Origin: Methylotenera mobilis 13 | GTDB taxonomy: Bacteria > Pseudomonadota > Gammaproteobacteria > Burkholderiales > Methylophilaceae | DNA: 64,000 bases | Direction of reading: 5' to 3' | Assembly (NCBI RefSeq): GCF_000384255.1 | Contig: NZ_KB913035.1 | Span: 434,001-498,000, forward strand | In this document: positions 19,872 to 30,625 of the stretch, piece after piece | How the letters are laid out: each line of letters starts with the position of its first letter | Numbering within the stretch: the stretch's first letter is position 1 | Program-made: the position numbers and the translations under genes | The notes under the pieces: model-generated | What the model was told of the DNA's origin: nothing | The model's input: only the letters and a program-made list of their open reading frames with translations | Database searches by the model: none

Positions 19872-20372
19872 TTAGTGTAGGGAGTCTAATTCTTTCTGCA
19901 ACAGCTCAATATTTTTCTTATGATTGTCTACAGTTGCCTGCAAGTCTTTCATTTTTTCTTCAAATTTTGGAACGTTTCTGAACGTTTTACCGGATGCGGT
20001 TTTGTAAACTTCAGGGTTGGACTCGCCCTCTGCATAGGCTTTTTTTGCCTCGTCTAAGGCTAGTTTCTCAGCTTCAAGTTCGTTTTGTAGAATCTCTCTG
20101 CGCTTGCCATCACGTTGATTTTGAGTGTTGGCATCGACTCTTGGAAAACTCTCTGGTGTTGGTGCACGCTTAGCACTAGATGGGCTTGTGGCTTTGGGGC
20201 GGTCATTTGAGATGGTGTTGGCATCAGGGTCTAGCTCTAGGCGAGTGGCGCCTTTGCTTTTGATGTTGGAGTAAGTGACTCGACCATCTGCATCTACACG
20301 CTTATAAATTTCAGCAAATGCATGGCTTGAGAGCGTAATGGCAATCAGTGATAAGAATAAGTGTTTTTTCAT
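19872..20372 (-). CDS. DUF4124 domain-containing secreted protein
   Basis: 166 residues with a signal peptide (about 1-20, ending SSHAFA). The short N-terminal DUF4124 domain (IYKRVDADGRVTYSN) is a beta-rich motif found in many proteobacterial envelope proteins of unknown function. It is followed by a Ser/Pro-rich linker and a strongly charged C-terminal coiled coil (about 95-166). Lies between glnA and ntrBC on the same strand with its own terminator. No role can be assigned. Confidence 0.88.
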   Translation of the reverse strand: MKKHLFLSLIAITLSSHAFAEIYKRVDADGRVTYSNIKSKGATRLELDPDANTISNDRPKATSPSSAKRAPTPESFPRVDANTQNQRDGKRREILQNELEAEKLALDEAKKAYAEGESNPEVYKTASGKTFRNVPKFEEKMKDLQATVDNHKKNIELLQKELDSLH

Positions 20373-20538
20373 GAGGTGAGTTTATTAGAGTTAGTTAAAT
20401 AAGGCAACATTGATTATGCTTGGCGTTGTTGTTAGCAAGTGATCGTTTAACGAATGCATATCGTATTAGGTTGACGCTGATATAGATGCGGCACTAATGT
20501 TTGCAATGATTACTGCTGCTGTATATGCGCAGGCAAAT

Positions 20539-20565
20539 AAAAAGGGCGAGTAGATCGCCCTTTTT
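20539..20565 (-). terminator. Rho-independent terminator of glnA
   Basis: 11-bp perfect inverted repeat (20539-20549 and 20555-20565) with a 5-base loop, flanked by A on one side and T on the other, so it can act in either direction. It lies 24 bp beyond the glnA stop on the minus strand. Confidence 0.9.
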
Positions 20566-20588
20566 ATTTAGATCAAACTAACAACACA

Positions 20589-21998
20589 TTAGCAAGAGTA
20601 GTACAAGCCAAACTCAGCTGGGTGTGGTGTCATGCGTACTTTGTTTACTTCTTCCATTTTCAATGCAATGTAAGCATCGATCCAGTCGTTAGTAAATACG
20701 CCACCTTTAGTTAAGAACTCACGGTCAGCATCAAGTGCTTCCAACGCTTGCTCTAGTGATGCGCAAACTGTTGGGATCTTAGCATCTTCTTCTGGTGGAA
20801 GATGGTACAAGTCTTTAGTTGCAGCTTCACCTGGGTGAATCTTGTTTTGTACGCCATCTAAACCAGCCATTAGCAATGCTGAGAATGCCAAGTATGGGTT
20901 AGCGATTGGATCTGGGAAGCGTGCTTCAACACGGCGACCTTTGTCAGAATGCACAAATGGGATGCGGATAGAAGCTGAACGGTTTTTAGCTGAGTAAGCT
21001 AATTTAACTGGTGCTTCGAAGTGTGGTACTAAACGTTTGTATGAGTTAGTACCTGGGTTTGTAATCGCGTTTAATGCACGAGCGTGTTTGATGATACCGC
21101 CGATGTAGTAAAGTGCGAACTCGCTCAAACCTGCGTAGCCGTTACCAGCGAACAAGTTTTTGCCATCTTTCCAAACTGATTGGTGAACGTGCATACCAGA
21201 GCCGTTATCGCCAGCGAATGGTTTTGGCATGAATGTAGCAGTTTTGCCGTAAGCGTGAGCTGTGTTCAAGATGACGTATTTTTGGATTTGAGTCCAGTCA
21301 GCACGTTGTGTCAATGTGCTGAATTTTGTACCAATTTCACATTGGCCAGCAGTTGCAACTTCGTGGTGGTGTACTTCAACTGGCACGCCTAGTTGTTCTA
21401 ATGTTGTACACATTGCTGAACGGATGTCGTGTAATGAATCGACTGGTGGCACTGGGAAGTAGCCGCCTTTAACGCCCGGACGGTGACCTGTGTTGCCGCC
21501 TTCAAATTTCTCGTTTGATGACCATGCGCCCTCTTCAGAGTTGATGCGCACTGAGCTACCGTTCATTGAAACATCCCATTGGATGCTGTCAAAAATGAAG
21601 AACTCTGGTTCTGGGCCAAAGTAAGCTGTGTCGCCTAAGCCACTTGATTTTAAGTATGCTTCAGCACGTTTTGCCAAGCTACGTGGGTCACGGTCATAGC
21701 CTTTACCATCAGTAGGATCTACCACGTCACAAGTCAATACTAATGTTGGCTCGTCGAAGAATGGGTCGATAAATGCGGTGCTTGGGTCTGGCATTAATTG
21801 CATGTCAGATGCTTGAATGCCTTTCCAGCCAGCGATAGAAGAGCCGTCAAAAGCGTGGCCTTCTGTAAATTTGTCTTCATTAAAGTGCGATACTGGCACT
21901 GTTACGTGTTGCTCTTTGCCGCGTGTATCGGTAAAACGAAAATCAACAAATTTAATGTCGTTATCGATTACCAATTTCATTACATTTTCCACTGACAT
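20589..21998 (-). CDS. glnA: Glutamine synthetase, type I
   Basis: Dodecameric enzyme making glutamine from glutamate, ammonia and ATP. 469 residues. Visible are the latch-proximal DGSSIAGW, the metal-binding [54 protein letters not shown], and the adenylylation tyrosine in LYHLPPEE near residue 398, so activity should be covalently controlled by GlnE. Transcribed from a sigma-54 promoter (22060-22075) with upstream NtrC-like sites; AGGAG precedes the ATG. Confidence 0.98.
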   Translation of the reverse strand: MSVENVMKLVIDNDIKFVDFRFTDTRGKEQHVTVPVSHFNEDKFTEGHAFDGSSIAGWKGIQASDMQLMPDPSTAFIDPFFDEPTLVLTCDVVDPTDGKGYDRDPRSLAKRAEAYLKSSGLGDTAYFGPEPEFFIFDSIQWDVSMNGSSVRINSEEGAWSSNEKFEGGNTGHRPGVKGGYFPVPPVDSLHDIRSAMCTTLEQLGVPVEVHHHEVATAGQCEIGTKFSTLTQRADWTQIQKYVILNTAHAYGKTATFMPKPFAGDNGSGMHVHQSVWKDGKNLFAGNGYAGLSEFALYYIGGIIKHARALNAITNPGTNSYKRLVPHFEAPVKLAYSAKNRSASIRIPFVHSDKGRRVEARFPDPIANPYLAFSALLMAGLDGVQNKIHPGEAATKDLYHLPPEEDAKIPTVCASLEQALEALDADREFLTKGGVFTNDWIDAYIALKMEEVNKVRMTPHPAEFGLYYSC

Positions 21999-22059
21999 TA
22001 GAATCTCCTATGGTGGTGTGGGTTAAAATAAAACAAGTAAAAATTCAACTCAGAAGATT

Positions 22060-22075
22060 AGCAGGAAACGTGCCA
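22060..22075 (-). promoter_or_regulatory. Sigma-54 (RpoN) promoter of glnA
   Basis: On the minus strand the sequence is TGGCACGTTTCCTGCT. This has the GG-N10-GC spacing and matches the consensus TGGCACG-N4-TTGCT at all but one position. The predicted start is near 22048, giving a 5' UTR of about 50 nt before glnA. Confidence 0.88.
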
Positions 22076-22134
22076 ATCTGGATAGCGTTAAACGCTTGAA
22101 TTTTAGAGGGTAAATAAAAATCGCCTTAAATTAA

Positions 22135-22181
22135 TGCACCAATTTAATGCCTTTTATTATTTTTCGCACAAAAATGGTGCA
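22135..22181 (-). promoter_or_regulatory. Two NtrC-like enhancer sites upstream of glnA
   Basis: Two 17-bp imperfect dyads resemble the NtrC consensus TGCACCA-N3-TGGTGCA: 22135-22151 has a perfect left half, and 22165-22181 has a perfect right half with a partial left half. Their centres fall about 95 and 125 bp upstream of the predicted start, similar to the paired enhancers of enterobacterial glnA. Binding is inferred. Confidence 0.68.
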
Positions 22182-22324
22182 AATGTGCATTGGTGACGAG
22201 GTTTGTATCAACAGGTATAAGTATAATCTGAAAGATAGTTTATTATAATTCGAACAGCCGTAATGGTGTAAGAAAAAGGTGTTAACAGATTGTTTTTGGT
22301 CATGTAATTAAGGGTGAATACATC

Positions 22325-22789
22325 ATGAGAGATATACAAGAAATTTTTGCGCTTGCAGAAAAGCGAGCAATTGAAAAACGATTGCCATATGCTGGCGCGT
22401 TGACGCCACAAGAGGCGTATGAGATTTTGACAGCCAGTGCAGGGGCGCAGTTGATTGATGTGCGCACCAAGGCGGAGCTGGAACTGGTGGGGCGTGTGCC
22501 ATCTGCCTTGCATGTTGAGTGGGCATTTTATCCGGGTATGGTGGCTAACCCAGATTTTGCAGCGCAATTACAGGCACAGCTTAACCAAAAGAATGTAGAT
22601 AATAATGCGGTACTGATGTTTTTATGCCGTACTGGAGGGCGTTCTCATAACGCTGCTTTAGTTGCTGAGTCTTTAGGGTATCAGCATGCATATAACGTAC
22701 TAGAGGGCTTTGAAGGGGATGCGAATGAGCAAAAGCAACGCACGCTTATTAATGGTTGGAAACATGCTGGCTTGCCTTGGACTAACTAA
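22325..22789 (+). CDS. Rhodanese-like domain protein
   Basis: 154-residue single-domain sulfurtransferase-like protein. The substrate loop FLCRTGGRS contains the catalytic cysteine; upstream is LIDVRTKAELELVGRVP, the usual rhodanese domain entry. An N-terminal helical extension of about 25 residues precedes the domain. It is divergent from glnA and only 3 bp upstream of aroE. The sulfur acceptor is unknown; the next genes offer no clue. Confidence 0.9.
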   Translation: MRDIQEIFALAEKRAIEKRLPYAGALTPQEAYEILTASAGAQLIDVRTKAELELVGRVPSALHVEWAFYPGMVANPDFAAQLQAQLNQKNVDNNAVLMFLCRTGGRSHNAALVAESLGYQHAYNVLEGFEGDANEQKQRTLINGWKHAGLPWTN

Positions 22790-22792
22790 TCA

Positions 22793-23674
22793 ATGACCAA
22801 TCATTATGTTGAGCCGTTAAATAGTGTTGACCGTTACGCGGTAGTGGGTAACCCGATTGCGCATAGTAAATCTCCCTTAATTCATGAGGCTTTTGCTCAA
22901 CAGACTGGGCAGGCCATGACTTATGAGCGTATTCTTGCACCAGTGGATGGTGGTTTTGCTACAGTCATTCATGATCTTATAGCAAAAGGCTACAAAGGTG
23001 TAAATGTAACTGTGCCTTTCAAATTTGAGGCTTTGAAATTTGCACTTATCAATGGCACAGTTAATCCTTTTGCCAATAGAGCTCGGGCATCCAACACCCT
23101 GTTATTTAAGGAAAATGGGGCTGTTGTTGCTGATAATACTGATGGGTTAGGACTGGTTAACGATATCACCAAGAACTTAAAGTTTGATATTAGAAACAAA
23201 AGAGTGCTTTTGCTTGGTAGTGGGGGGGCCGCTTTTGGAGTACTACAACCCTTAGTCGAAGCAAAGCCAAGTCTTATAGTCATTTCAAATCGTACTTTTG
23301 CTAAAGCTGAAGATGCTGTAAAAATTCTTTCAGAGATTGTTGATTTAAGTAGAAGTGATACTGTATGTGTGGCTAAGCGTTTTGATCAGCTAGATGAGCT
23401 GACGTTTGATTTGATCATTAATAGCACGTCAACAGGTTTAACTGATTCTGTTTTGCCAATTCCTGACACAGTATATGCTGAAAATTGTCTTGCGTATGAC
23501 ATGATGTATGGTCGTGAAACACCTTTCATGGCACAAGCGCGCCGTAATGGTGCGCAAGTCGCAGATGGTTTAGGTATGTTGGTTGAGCAGGCTGCTGAGG
23601 CTTTTTATTTGTGGCGTGGTGTGCATCCTGACACTAAGCCTGTGATGGATAAGATTAGGGCGCTAGCAAAATGA
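22793..23674 (+). CDS. aroE: Shikimate dehydrogenase
   Basis: NADPH-dependent reduction of 3-dehydroshikimate to shikimate. 293 residues with GNPIAHSKSPLIH (shikimate-binding Ser pair), NVTVPFK (catalytic Lys), NTDGLG, the Rossmann loop LLLGSGGAAFGV and the C-terminal GLGMLVEQAAEAFYLWRG. The stop overlaps mtgA by ATGA, a pairing conserved in many betaproteobacteria. Confidence 0.97.
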   Translation: MTNHYVEPLNSVDRYAVVGNPIAHSKSPLIHEAFAQQTGQAMTYERILAPVDGGFATVIHDLIAKGYKGVNVTVPFKFEALKFALINGTVNPFANRARASNTLLFKENGAVVADNTDGLGLVNDITKNLKFDIRNKRVLLLGSGGAAFGVLQPLVEAKPSLIVISNRTFAKAEDAVKILSEIVDLSRSDTVCVAKRFDQLDELTFDLIINSTSTGLTDSVLPIPDTVYAENCLAYDMMYGRETPFMAQARRNGAQVADGLGMLVEQAAEAFYLWRGVHPDTKPVMDKIRALAK

Positions 23675-24405
23675 TAGATTGGTTGATGAATAACAAACCT
23701 AATGCATCGTCTTTGAGTGTAGGTGGATATCTTGCACGAGCGGCTGTGCTTTTGGTGAGTTTTGTTTTGTTGTATCAGGTTTGGATATTTCTGCATATTT
23801 GCTGGTGGATTAAATTTAATCCTTCTTCTAGCGCTTTTATGGAAGATCGATTAGAGGTTATTCAAGAAAAGCGACCAGAGGCTGAGCTTAAACATAAATG
23901 GGTAGATTATGAAAAGATATCTAACAACCTAAAGCGCGCAGTCATTGCTTCAGAGGATGCAAAGTTTCTTAATCATGAGGGCTTTGATTGGGACGGTATC
24001 CAAAAAGCCTATGAGAAAAACTTGAAAAAAGGCAAGATTGTGGCAGGAGGTTCGACCATTAGTCAGCAATTAGCAAAGAACTTGTTTTTATCTACAAAAA
24101 GAACACCTTGGCGTAAAGCGCAAGAAGCAATTATTACTGTGATGCTGGAAAAGACGATGTCTAAGCGCCGTATTTTAGAAACTTATCTCAACGTGATTGA
24201 GTGGGGTAATGGTGTGTTTGGCGCAGAGGCCGCTGCACGACATTATTACAAAACGAGTGCAGCTCGCCTAAGCAAGGGGCAGGCTGCAAGGTTGGCAGCG
24301 ATGATTCCTAATCCACGTTTTTACGATAAGCATCAGTATACACGTTACCTTAATAGGCGTACGGGAACGATACAGGCACGGATGCATATGGTACCAGTGC
24401 CATAA
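23671..24405 (+). CDS. mtgA: Monofunctional biosynthetic peptidoglycan transglycosylase
   Basis: Inner-membrane GT51 enzyme that polymerises lipid II without transpeptidase activity. 244 residues: one transmembrane helix (about 28-50), then the catalytic block ASEDAKFLNHEGFDWDGI with the general-base Glu, GGSTISQQLAKNLFLS and KRRILETYLNVIEWG. Lacks any penicillin-binding domain, which distinguishes it from PBP1A at 4032-6611. Start overlaps aroE. Confidence 0.96.
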   Translation: MIDWLMNNKPNASSLSVGGYLARAAVLLVSFVLLYQVWIFLHICWWIKFNPSSSAFMEDRLEVIQEKRPEAELKHKWVDYEKISNNLKRAVIASEDAKFLNHEGFDWDGIQKAYEKNLKKGKIVAGGSTISQQLAKNLFLSTKRTPWRKAQEAIITVMLEKTMSKRRILETYLNVIEWGNGVFGAEAAARHYYKTSAARLSKGQAARLAAMIPNPRFYDKHQYTRYLNRRTGTIQARMHMVPVP

Positions 24406-24462
24406 ATAATTTAATGACGCTTTTAATTCACATGGCGAGTTGCTAATGGTGAGAGAGGTTGT

Positions 24463-25290
24463 ATGAAGCCAATAGAGGATTTTTTTAATTCGATTGTTAG
24501 CTTACCTAGCTTGCCTAAGGTGGTGCAGGAAGTGATGCGTATGCTCAATAGCGAGGATGTCGATATTAATATATTGGCTAATACGATTGAGCAAGATGCT
24601 GTGATTGCTGCCAAAGTGCTGAAAATGGCCAACTCATCTTTTTATGGCGTCACCCGTGCCGTTAAAAATATAGACGATGCAGTTGCGATTTTAGGATTAG
24701 CTAAGATTCGTTCTTTGGTGGTTGCTTGCGGTGTTACTGGCACTATTGCTGAGGTGCCTGGCTTGGATTTAAAACGATTTTGGCGCCATAGTTTGGTGGC
24801 TGCGAGCATTAGTCGTGAAATCGCAAAGCAATTAGGTAAAGAATCTGAAGTTCCATATATCGCTGGATTGTTACATAACATTGGCGATTTGCTGATTCAC
24901 CTGGTGTTTCCAGTGACCTCTTCTGAAGTAGATGATTTGTGTATTGGTATCAGTGCAGAGAAGCGACAGGCTGTTGAGCGTGAAGTGATAGGACTAGACC
25001 ATTGTCAGATTGGCGAGGAGCTTGCGATTCGATGGAGTTTTCCGCAGGAAATCGCGCGTGCGCTACGTTATTATGCAACGCCTATGGACAAAAATGCATG
25101 TGAGGTGTCACTCATTGTTTATGCGGCAGTACATGTTGCGCATGGGCTGGAGCGAGGTGATGCTGCGGACAGCATTGTTGATAGCCTCAATCCAGATGTT
25201 TCGACCTACTTAAATGTTCGGCGTGATGAGTGGGTTGCACAGATAGCGCGTTATCGTGACCTGATAGACGAGGCAAGTGCGATGATTTAG
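24463..25290 (+). CDS. HDOD domain protein
   Basis: 275-residue single HDOD domain protein, a non-catalytic relative of HD phosphohydrolases common in signalling and motility control. The domain opens with the typical LPSLPKVVQEVMRMLN, followed by IEQDAVIAAKVLKMANSSFY and AVAILGLAKIRSLVVA; an HNIGDL remnant of the HD motif is at about 145. No receiver, GGDEF or EAL domain is fused. GAGAGG precedes the ATG. Target unknown. Confidence 0.9.
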   Translation: MKPIEDFFNSIVSLPSLPKVVQEVMRMLNSEDVDINILANTIEQDAVIAAKVLKMANSSFYGVTRAVKNIDDAVAILGLAKIRSLVVACGVTGTIAEVPGLDLKRFWRHSLVAASISREIAKQLGKESEVPYIAGLLHNIGDLLIHLVFPVTSSEVDDLCIGISAEKRQAVEREVIGLDHCQIGEELAIRWSFPQEIARALRYYATPMDKNACEVSLIVYAAVHVAHGLERGDAADSIVDSLNPDVSTYLNVRRDEWVAQIARYRDLIDEASAMI

Positions 25291-25354
25291 TGGCTGAGAC
25301 GTAACTTGTAGATGTTAAGTTTCAAGTGTTAGGTTTGTTACCCAGTGTTAAATA

Positions 25355-25405
25355 ACAAACCCTGATTTAGCATGCTTATTGGGCATGCCGAATCATGGGT
25401 TTTGT
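25355..25405. terminator. Possible bidirectional terminator between HDOD gene and uvrA
   Basis: Long imperfect stem: arms 25355-25375 and 25382-25405, with GCATGC paired at the tip and ACAAACCC/GGGTTTTGT at the base, interrupted by a bulge. It lies between two convergent genes. There is no clean T-run, so termination is inferred from position. Confidence 0.45.
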
Positions 25406-25408
25406 GAA

Positions 25409-28222
25409 CTAAAGCATTAACTTTAGGTATTTGGCTGTATAGCTAACATTACTTTTTGCGACCTCTTCCGGCGTGCCCTCTGCGATCACCATGCCGCCGC
25501 CATCACCACCTTCTGGCCCCATGTCTACAATCCAGTCTGCAGTTTTAATTACGTCTAGATTATGTTCAATAATCACAATGGTGTTCCCTGCATCGCGCAA
25601 GCGGTGGATAACATCTAGTAATAGTTGAATATCCGCAAAGTGTAGACCCGTGGTTGGTTCATCTAGGATGTAAAGCGTACGGCCTGTGTCGCGTTTACTT
25701 AGCTCTAGCGCAAGCTTAACGCGTTGCGCTTCACCGCCAGATAGCGTTGTCGCACTTTGCCCCAACGTAATGTAGCCTAAGCCAACATCTAGCAAGGTTT
25801 GCAGTTTTCTAGAAATGACAGGCTGCGCACTGAAAAAGGCGTGCGCTTGTTCTACGGTCATCCCTAAAATTTCATGGATATTTTTACCTTTGAACTGAAT
25901 TTCTAGTGTTTCACGGTTATAACGTTGGCCTTTACATACGTCACATGGGACATAAACGTCAGGCAAGAAATGCATTTCAACACGTAATACACCGTCACCT
26001 TGGCATGCTTCACAGCGTCCGCCTTTCACATTAAAGGAGTAGCGACCTGGGCCGTAACCGCGCGCACGACTTTCTGGTACACCTGCGAATAAGTCGCGAA
26101 TCGGTGTAAATAAGCCCGTATAGGTGGCAGGGTTAGAGCGAGGCGTGCGGCCAATTGGGCTTTGGTCTACATCGACCACTTTGTCAAAGAATGCTAAGCC
26201 GTCTATTTCTCCGTAAGGTGCTGGTTCTGTGCTACTGCCGTATAAATGCTGTGCAACGATACGATAAAGCGTATCGTTAATGAGGGTAGATTTTCCGCTA
26301 CCAGAAACGCCTGTAATGCAGCTTAGTAAGCCAACAGGTAGTTTTAGGGTTACGTCCTTCAAGTTGTTGCCAGTTGCGTTGCTCATTTTGAGCCAGCGTT
26401 CTGGGTCTGGTGCTGTACGTTTTTTGTTATAGGTGATTTGGCGTTTACCACTTAAATATTCACCTGTAAGAGAGTTTACATTCTCTTTAATTTCCGTTGG
26501 TGTACCTTCTGCCACAATGCGTCCGCCGTGCTCGCCAGCGCCAGGGCCAATATCAACGACATAATCTGCCGCCATAATTGCATCTTGATCATGCTCCACT
26601 ACAATGACGCTGTTGCCGATGTCACGTAGACGTTTGAGCGTGTCGAGTAAGCGGTCGTTATCACGTTGATGCAAGCCAATTGATGGTTCATCTAACACGT
26701 ACATGACGCCAGTTAAGCCGCTACCGATTTGTGATGCTAACCTGATGCGTTGTGCTTCACCGCCTGAAAGGGTTTCAGCTGAGCGTGATAATGATAAATA
26801 CTCAAGCCCAACGTTGGTGAGAAATTTTAGACGGTTGCTAATCTCTTTAACAATTTTATCTGCAATTGCTAGTTTTGCGCCAGTTAGTTCAAGTGTGTCA
26901 AAGAAAGTAAGCGCTAACTTTAGCGGCACTTGGCATACTTCATGGATGTTCTTATTGCCAACTTTTACGTGGCGCGCTTCTTTGCGTAAGCGTGTGCCTG
27001 CGCAATCTGGGCAGCTTTGTGAGTTGAGGTATTTAGCGAGCTCTTCGCGTACGGTTTGTGAGTCCGTTTCGTGATAGCGACGTTGCAAGTTATTTAAAAT
27101 ACCCTCAAACGTATGGTTCTTTTGATAAAACACACCGCGTTCATTCAGATATTTAAACGCAACTTCTTCTTTGCCACTACCGTTAAGTAATATTTTTTGA
27201 ATTGGCTCTGGCAGTTTTTCAAACGTCGTGTCTAAATCAAACTGATAATGAGCGGCCAGACTTGCCAGCATCTGGAAGTAGAATTGGTTGCGTTTATCCC
27301 AGCCTTTAATTGCACCTGCCGCTAACGATAAATGTGGGAAAGCAACCACACGTTTAGGGTCAAAGAAGTTGATGTTACCTAAGCCATCACAAGTTGGACA
27401 TGCGCCCATTGGATTGTTGAAAGAGAATAGACGTGGCTCTAGTTCTGCAAGTGAGTAATCACATAATGGACATGAAAACTTAGCAGAGAACAAGTGCTCT
27501 TTCTCTGTGTCCATTTCTACCGCAATCGCCTTGCCTTCGGCTAAACGTAATGCAGTTTCAAAAGATTCAGCAATCCGTTGCTTCATATCCGCTTTGACTT
27601 TGATACGGTCAACCACGACATCCACATTATGCTTAGTGGTTTTGGCTAGTTGCGGTAACGCATCCACTTCATAGATTTTTCCGTCTACACGTAACCTTAC
27701 AAACCCTTGTGCTTTTAGTTCTTCAAATAGATCAATTTGCTCCCCTTTGCGGTTAGACACTACTGGCGCTAATATCATTAGTTTAGTGTCTTCAGGCAGG
27801 GCAAGTACGCTATCCACCATTTGGCTGACAGTTTGTGCTTCTAGCTTGTTGCCGTGCTCTGGGCATTCTGGATCGCCAGCACGTGCGTATAAAAGGCGCA
27901 GGTAATCATGGATTTCAGTAACGGTGCCAACGGTGGAGCGCGGGTTGTGTGAGGTTGATTTTTGTTCAATAGAAATTGCGGGTGATAAGCCTTCAATCAA
28001 ATCGACATCGGGTTTATCCATGCGCGCCAAAAACTGGCGGGCGTAAGCGGAAAGTGATTCAACATAACGGCGCTGACCCTCTGCATATAACGTATCAAAA
28101 GCTAGCGAAGATTTGCCAGAGCCAGATAAGCCGGTAATCACAACCAGTTGATTGCGTGGAATATCCAGTGAAATATTCTTTAAATTGTGCGTGCGCGCAC
28201 CGCGAATACGAATTAAATCCAT
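25409..28222 (-). CDS. uvrA: Excinuclease ABC subunit A
   Basis: Damage-recognition ATPase of nucleotide excision repair. 937 residues with two ABC modules: Walker [10 protein letters not shown] and GVSGSGKST, and two SGGEAQR signatures. Zinc-binding cysteines occur in CPLCDYS and CPTCDG, CPDCAG, and the C-terminal module CEACQGDG and CDVCKG. The following genes run in the other direction across a 259-bp gap. I found no clear LexA box in that gap. Confidence 0.98.
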   Translation of the reverse strand: MDLIRIRGARTHNLKNISLDIPRNQLVVITGLSGSGKSSLAFDTLYAEGQRRYVESLSAYARQFLARMDKPDVDLIEGLSPAISIEQKSTSHNPRSTVGTVTEIHDYLRLLYARAGDPECPEHGNKLEAQTVSQMVDSVLALPEDTKLMILAPVVSNRKGEQIDLFEELKAQGFVRLRVDGKIYEVDALPQLAKTTKHNVDVVVDRIKVKADMKQRIAESFETALRLAEGKAIAVEMDTEKEHLFSAKFSCPLCDYSLAELEPRLFSFNNPMGACPTCDGLGNINFFDPKRVVAFPHLSLAAGAIKGWDKRNQFYFQMLASLAAHYQFDLDTTFEKLPEPIQKILLNGSGKEEVAFKYLNERGVFYQKNHTFEGILNNLQRRYHETDSQTVREELAKYLNSQSCPDCAGTRLRKEARHVKVGNKNIHEVCQVPLKLALTFFDTLELTGAKLAIADKIVKEISNRLKFLTNVGLEYLSLSRSAETLSGGEAQRIRLASQIGSGLTGVMYVLDEPSIGLHQRDNDRLLDTLKRLRDIGNSVIVVEHDQDAIMAADYVVDIGPGAGEHGGRIVAEGTPTEIKENVNSLTGEYLSGKRQITYNKKRTAPDPERWLKMSNATGNNLKDVTLKLPVGLLSCITGVSGSGKSTLINDTLYRIVAQHLYGSSTEPAPYGEIDGLAFFDKVVDVDQSPIGRTPRSNPATYTGLFTPIRDLFAGVPESRARGYGPGRYSFNVKGGRCEACQGDGVLRVEMHFLPDVYVPCDVCKGQRYNRETLEIQFKGKNIHEILGMTVEQAHAFFSAQPVISRKLQTLLDVGLGYITLGQSATTLSGGEAQRVKLALELSKRDTGRTLYILDEPTTGLHFADIQLLLDVIHRLRDAGNTIVIIEHNLDVIKTADWIVDMGPEGGDGGGMVIAEGTPEEVAKSNVSYTAKYLKLML

Positions 28223-28481
28223 ATAGCTAAATCCATTGTACTTTTGCTTACCTATTGAGTCTGATAAAACGCCGTCAGATGACGTAATATTTTAAGTTGC
28301 AGGTAATATTTGTGAAAGAGGCGTGTCGTGGTTCTTTTACCCATGTTATCAATATTGTGTCCAAATAATGTATCTGGGCAAAAAGTCGATTGATCATATG
28401 CAATTTTGTGAAACATTCGAGTTAACATGAAGGCAACCTGCTAATATACCTACTTTTACGCATTTAGCTTAATTATTTTTC

Positions 28482-29885
28482 ATGTCTTCATCGCAACACT
28501 CCTCATCAGACAATATGACACCAGCAGAAAGGCGCGCTACTCTTAGCTTAGCGTCCATTTATGGCTTGCGCATGTTTGGTATGTTCTTGATTTTACCGAT
28601 TTTTGCTATTTACGCATCCACCTTGCCTGATAAGCCTAGTAGCTTTATGGTGGGATTGGCGCTAGGTGCGTATGGTTTAACTCAAGCCTTATTGCAGTTA
28701 CCATTCGGCATGGCTTCTGACAAGTATGGACGTAAACCAATGATTTATTTAGGCTTGGCTATTTTTGCAGTTGGTAGCTTAGTTGCTGCGCTTGCCACGA
28801 GCATTGAAGGTATTATTATTGGCCGTGCTTTACAGGGGGCGGGCGCCGTTTCTGCTGTGGTAACTGCTTTGGTGGCTGATTTAACGCGCGATGAGCACCG
28901 CACCAAAGCAATGGCGACCATTGGGGTAACTATCGGCATTGCTTTCTCATTATCTTTGGTTGGTGGCCCGATTCTAAATCAATGGATAGGCGTGCCAGGG
29001 ATATTTGCCCTAACTGGTGTCCTAACCTTAGCTGCTATTGCTGTGGTGCGCTTCATTGTACCAAACCCTGTGCATAGTCATTATCATTCAGATGCCAGCG
29101 CCACACCCGCCAGATTAAAGGACGTGCTGAAGAATAAACAGTTGTTGCGATTGAATTACGGCATTTTTGCCCTGCATGCGGCACAAATGGCCATGTTTGT
29201 CGTGGTGCCGTTCGCCATTGTGAGTGCAAGCGGCTTGCATGAGAATCAGCATTGGCAAATCTACCTACCTATTGTGCTGGCTTCTTTTGTATTGATGGTG
29301 CCAGCGATTATTTATGCTGAAAAACAATCGCAAATGAAACGAGTGTTCGTTGCTGCTGTGCTGATGATGTTGGTGGCACAATTGATGTTCTCAGTTTCTA
29401 TTCATTACTTCTGGGGTATTGTTGCTTCACTCACCGTGTATTTTGTGGCTTTTAATGTGCTGGAGGCGTCGCTGCCGTCATTGATTAGTAAAATTGCACC
29501 AGCTGCCGCAAAAGGAACTGCCATGGGTGTTTATAATACAGCGCAGTCTTTGGGGATTTTTGTTGGCGGTGCATTGGGTGGGTATCTCTCCCATGTTTAC
29601 GGCTTTGCAAGCGTGTTCATATTTTGTGGCGTGATGATGTTTTTATGGCTATTATTAGCATTTTCAATGCAAGCGCCACTCGCGGTGAGAACCAAAATGT
29701 ACACCATGGAAGATTCAGCTGAGCAGATGACTGCAGAGATGGTCGTGAGTGTGAAAAGTAAGCTCACCAAGCTGGCTGGCGTAATCGAGGCGGCAGTGCT
29801 GCCACAAGAACGTACTGTCATATTGAAAATAGATAAATCGTATGATTGGGATGACTCCCAAGTGTATCAATTGTTGAGGGGGTAA
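28482..29885 (+). CDS. MFS transporter, YajR-like with C-terminal YAM-type domain
   Basis: 467-residue 12-TM drug:proton antiporter-like protein. MFS motif A is seen as [17 protein letters not shown], and the R-loop motif as [13 protein letters not shown]. The last about 65 residues are cytosolic ([20 protein letters not shown] and DDSQVYQLL), matching the small ferredoxin-like YAM domain described for E. coli YajR. The gene order uvrA / MFS / ssb recurs in betaproteobacteria. Substrate unknown. Confidence 0.9.
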   Translation: MSSSQHSSSDNMTPAERRATLSLASIYGLRMFGMFLILPIFAIYASTLPDKPSSFMVGLALGAYGLTQALLQLPFGMASDKYGRKPMIYLGLAIFAVGSLVAALATSIEGIIIGRALQGAGAVSAVVTALVADLTRDEHRTKAMATIGVTIGIAFSLSLVGGPILNQWIGVPGIFALTGVLTLAAIAVVRFIVPNPVHSHYHSDASATPARLKDVLKNKQLLRLNYGIFALHAAQMAMFVVVPFAIVSASGLHENQHWQIYLPIVLASFVLMVPAIIYAEKQSQMKRVFVAAVLMMLVAQLMFSVSIHYFWGIVASLTVYFVAFNVLEASLPSLISKIAPAAAKGTAMGVYNTAQSLGIFVGGALGGYLSHVYGFASVFIFCGVMMFLWLLLAFSMQAPLAVRTKMYTMEDSAEQMTAEMVVSVKSKLTKLAGVIEAAVLPQERTVILKIDKSYDWDDSQVYQLLRG

Positions 29886-29887
29886 GC

Positions 29888-30385
29888 ATGGCATCAGTAA
29901 ATAAAGTGATATTGGTTGGGAATCTTGGTCGCGATCCAGAAGTGCGCTATATGCCAAACGGCGAGGCCGTATGTAACTTCAGTATCGCAACAACCGATAA
30001 TTGGAAAGATAAATCAGGCGCTAAACAAGAGCGTACTGAATGGCACAATATTGTCATGTATCGTAAATTGGCTGAAATTGCGGGCGAATACCTTAAGAAA
30101 GGTCGTCCTGTCTATGTGGAAGGTCGTTTGCAAACACGTAAATGGCAAACTAAAGAAGGCCAAGATCGTTACACGACTGAAATTATTGCAGACCAAATGC
30201 AAATGCTAGGCGGCCGTGATGGTGGCGGTTCAAATGCTAGTTATGACGGCGGTATGGATCAGGGCGGTGATAGTGATTACAACCAAGCACCTCCTAGTCA
30301 AGGTCAAGCAAGACAAGCGCCCGCCGCAAAACCTGCGCCAGCTGGGTCAGGCTTTGATGATTTTGAGGATGATATTCCGTTCTGA
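29888..30385 (+). CDS. ssb: Single-stranded DNA-binding protein
   Basis: 165 residues: an OB fold (1-110; [47 protein letters not shown]), a Gly/Gln/Pro-rich linker, and the acidic tip FEDDIPF that recruits replication and repair partners. The ATG lies 2 bp after the MFS stop, so it may be co-transcribed as well as driven by its own promoter inside that gene. A strong terminator follows. Confidence 0.98.
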   Translation: MASVNKVILVGNLGRDPEVRYMPNGEAVCNFSIATTDNWKDKSGAKQERTEWHNIVMYRKLAEIAGEYLKKGRPVYVEGRLQTRKWQTKEGQDRYTTEIIADQMQMLGGRDGGGSNASYDGGMDQGGDSDYNQAPPSQGQARQAPAAKPAPAGSGFDDFEDDIPF

Positions 30386-30411
30386 GGTCTACCTACTTTA
30401 AAAGTGTAAAC

Positions 30412-30450
30412 AAACCCCATTAACCTGATAAGTTAATGGGGTTTTTCTTT
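30412..30450 (+). terminator. Rho-independent terminator of ssb
   Basis: 13-bp perfect inverted repeat (30412-30424 and 30432-30444), 7-base loop, followed by TTCTTTTG. Confidence 0.92.
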
Positions 30451-30625
30451 TGTTTACATATTATTTGTCTTGGGATTGGGGTAGGTGATGCGTTGGCAGA
30501 GCAGGCTGGTGGGTGACAATAATCAGCACAGTTATCAACACTGGTTTTTCTGATTTATGACCAGGTTCATATAGTAGAAGATGGATATATACCATACCTT
30601 GCTTTTACATGATAATGACGTTTCA

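Noticed and set aside
28223-28481. LexA box for uvrA
   Set aside because: Searched for CTG-N10-CAG; the nearest candidate has a 12-base spacer and no internal match.
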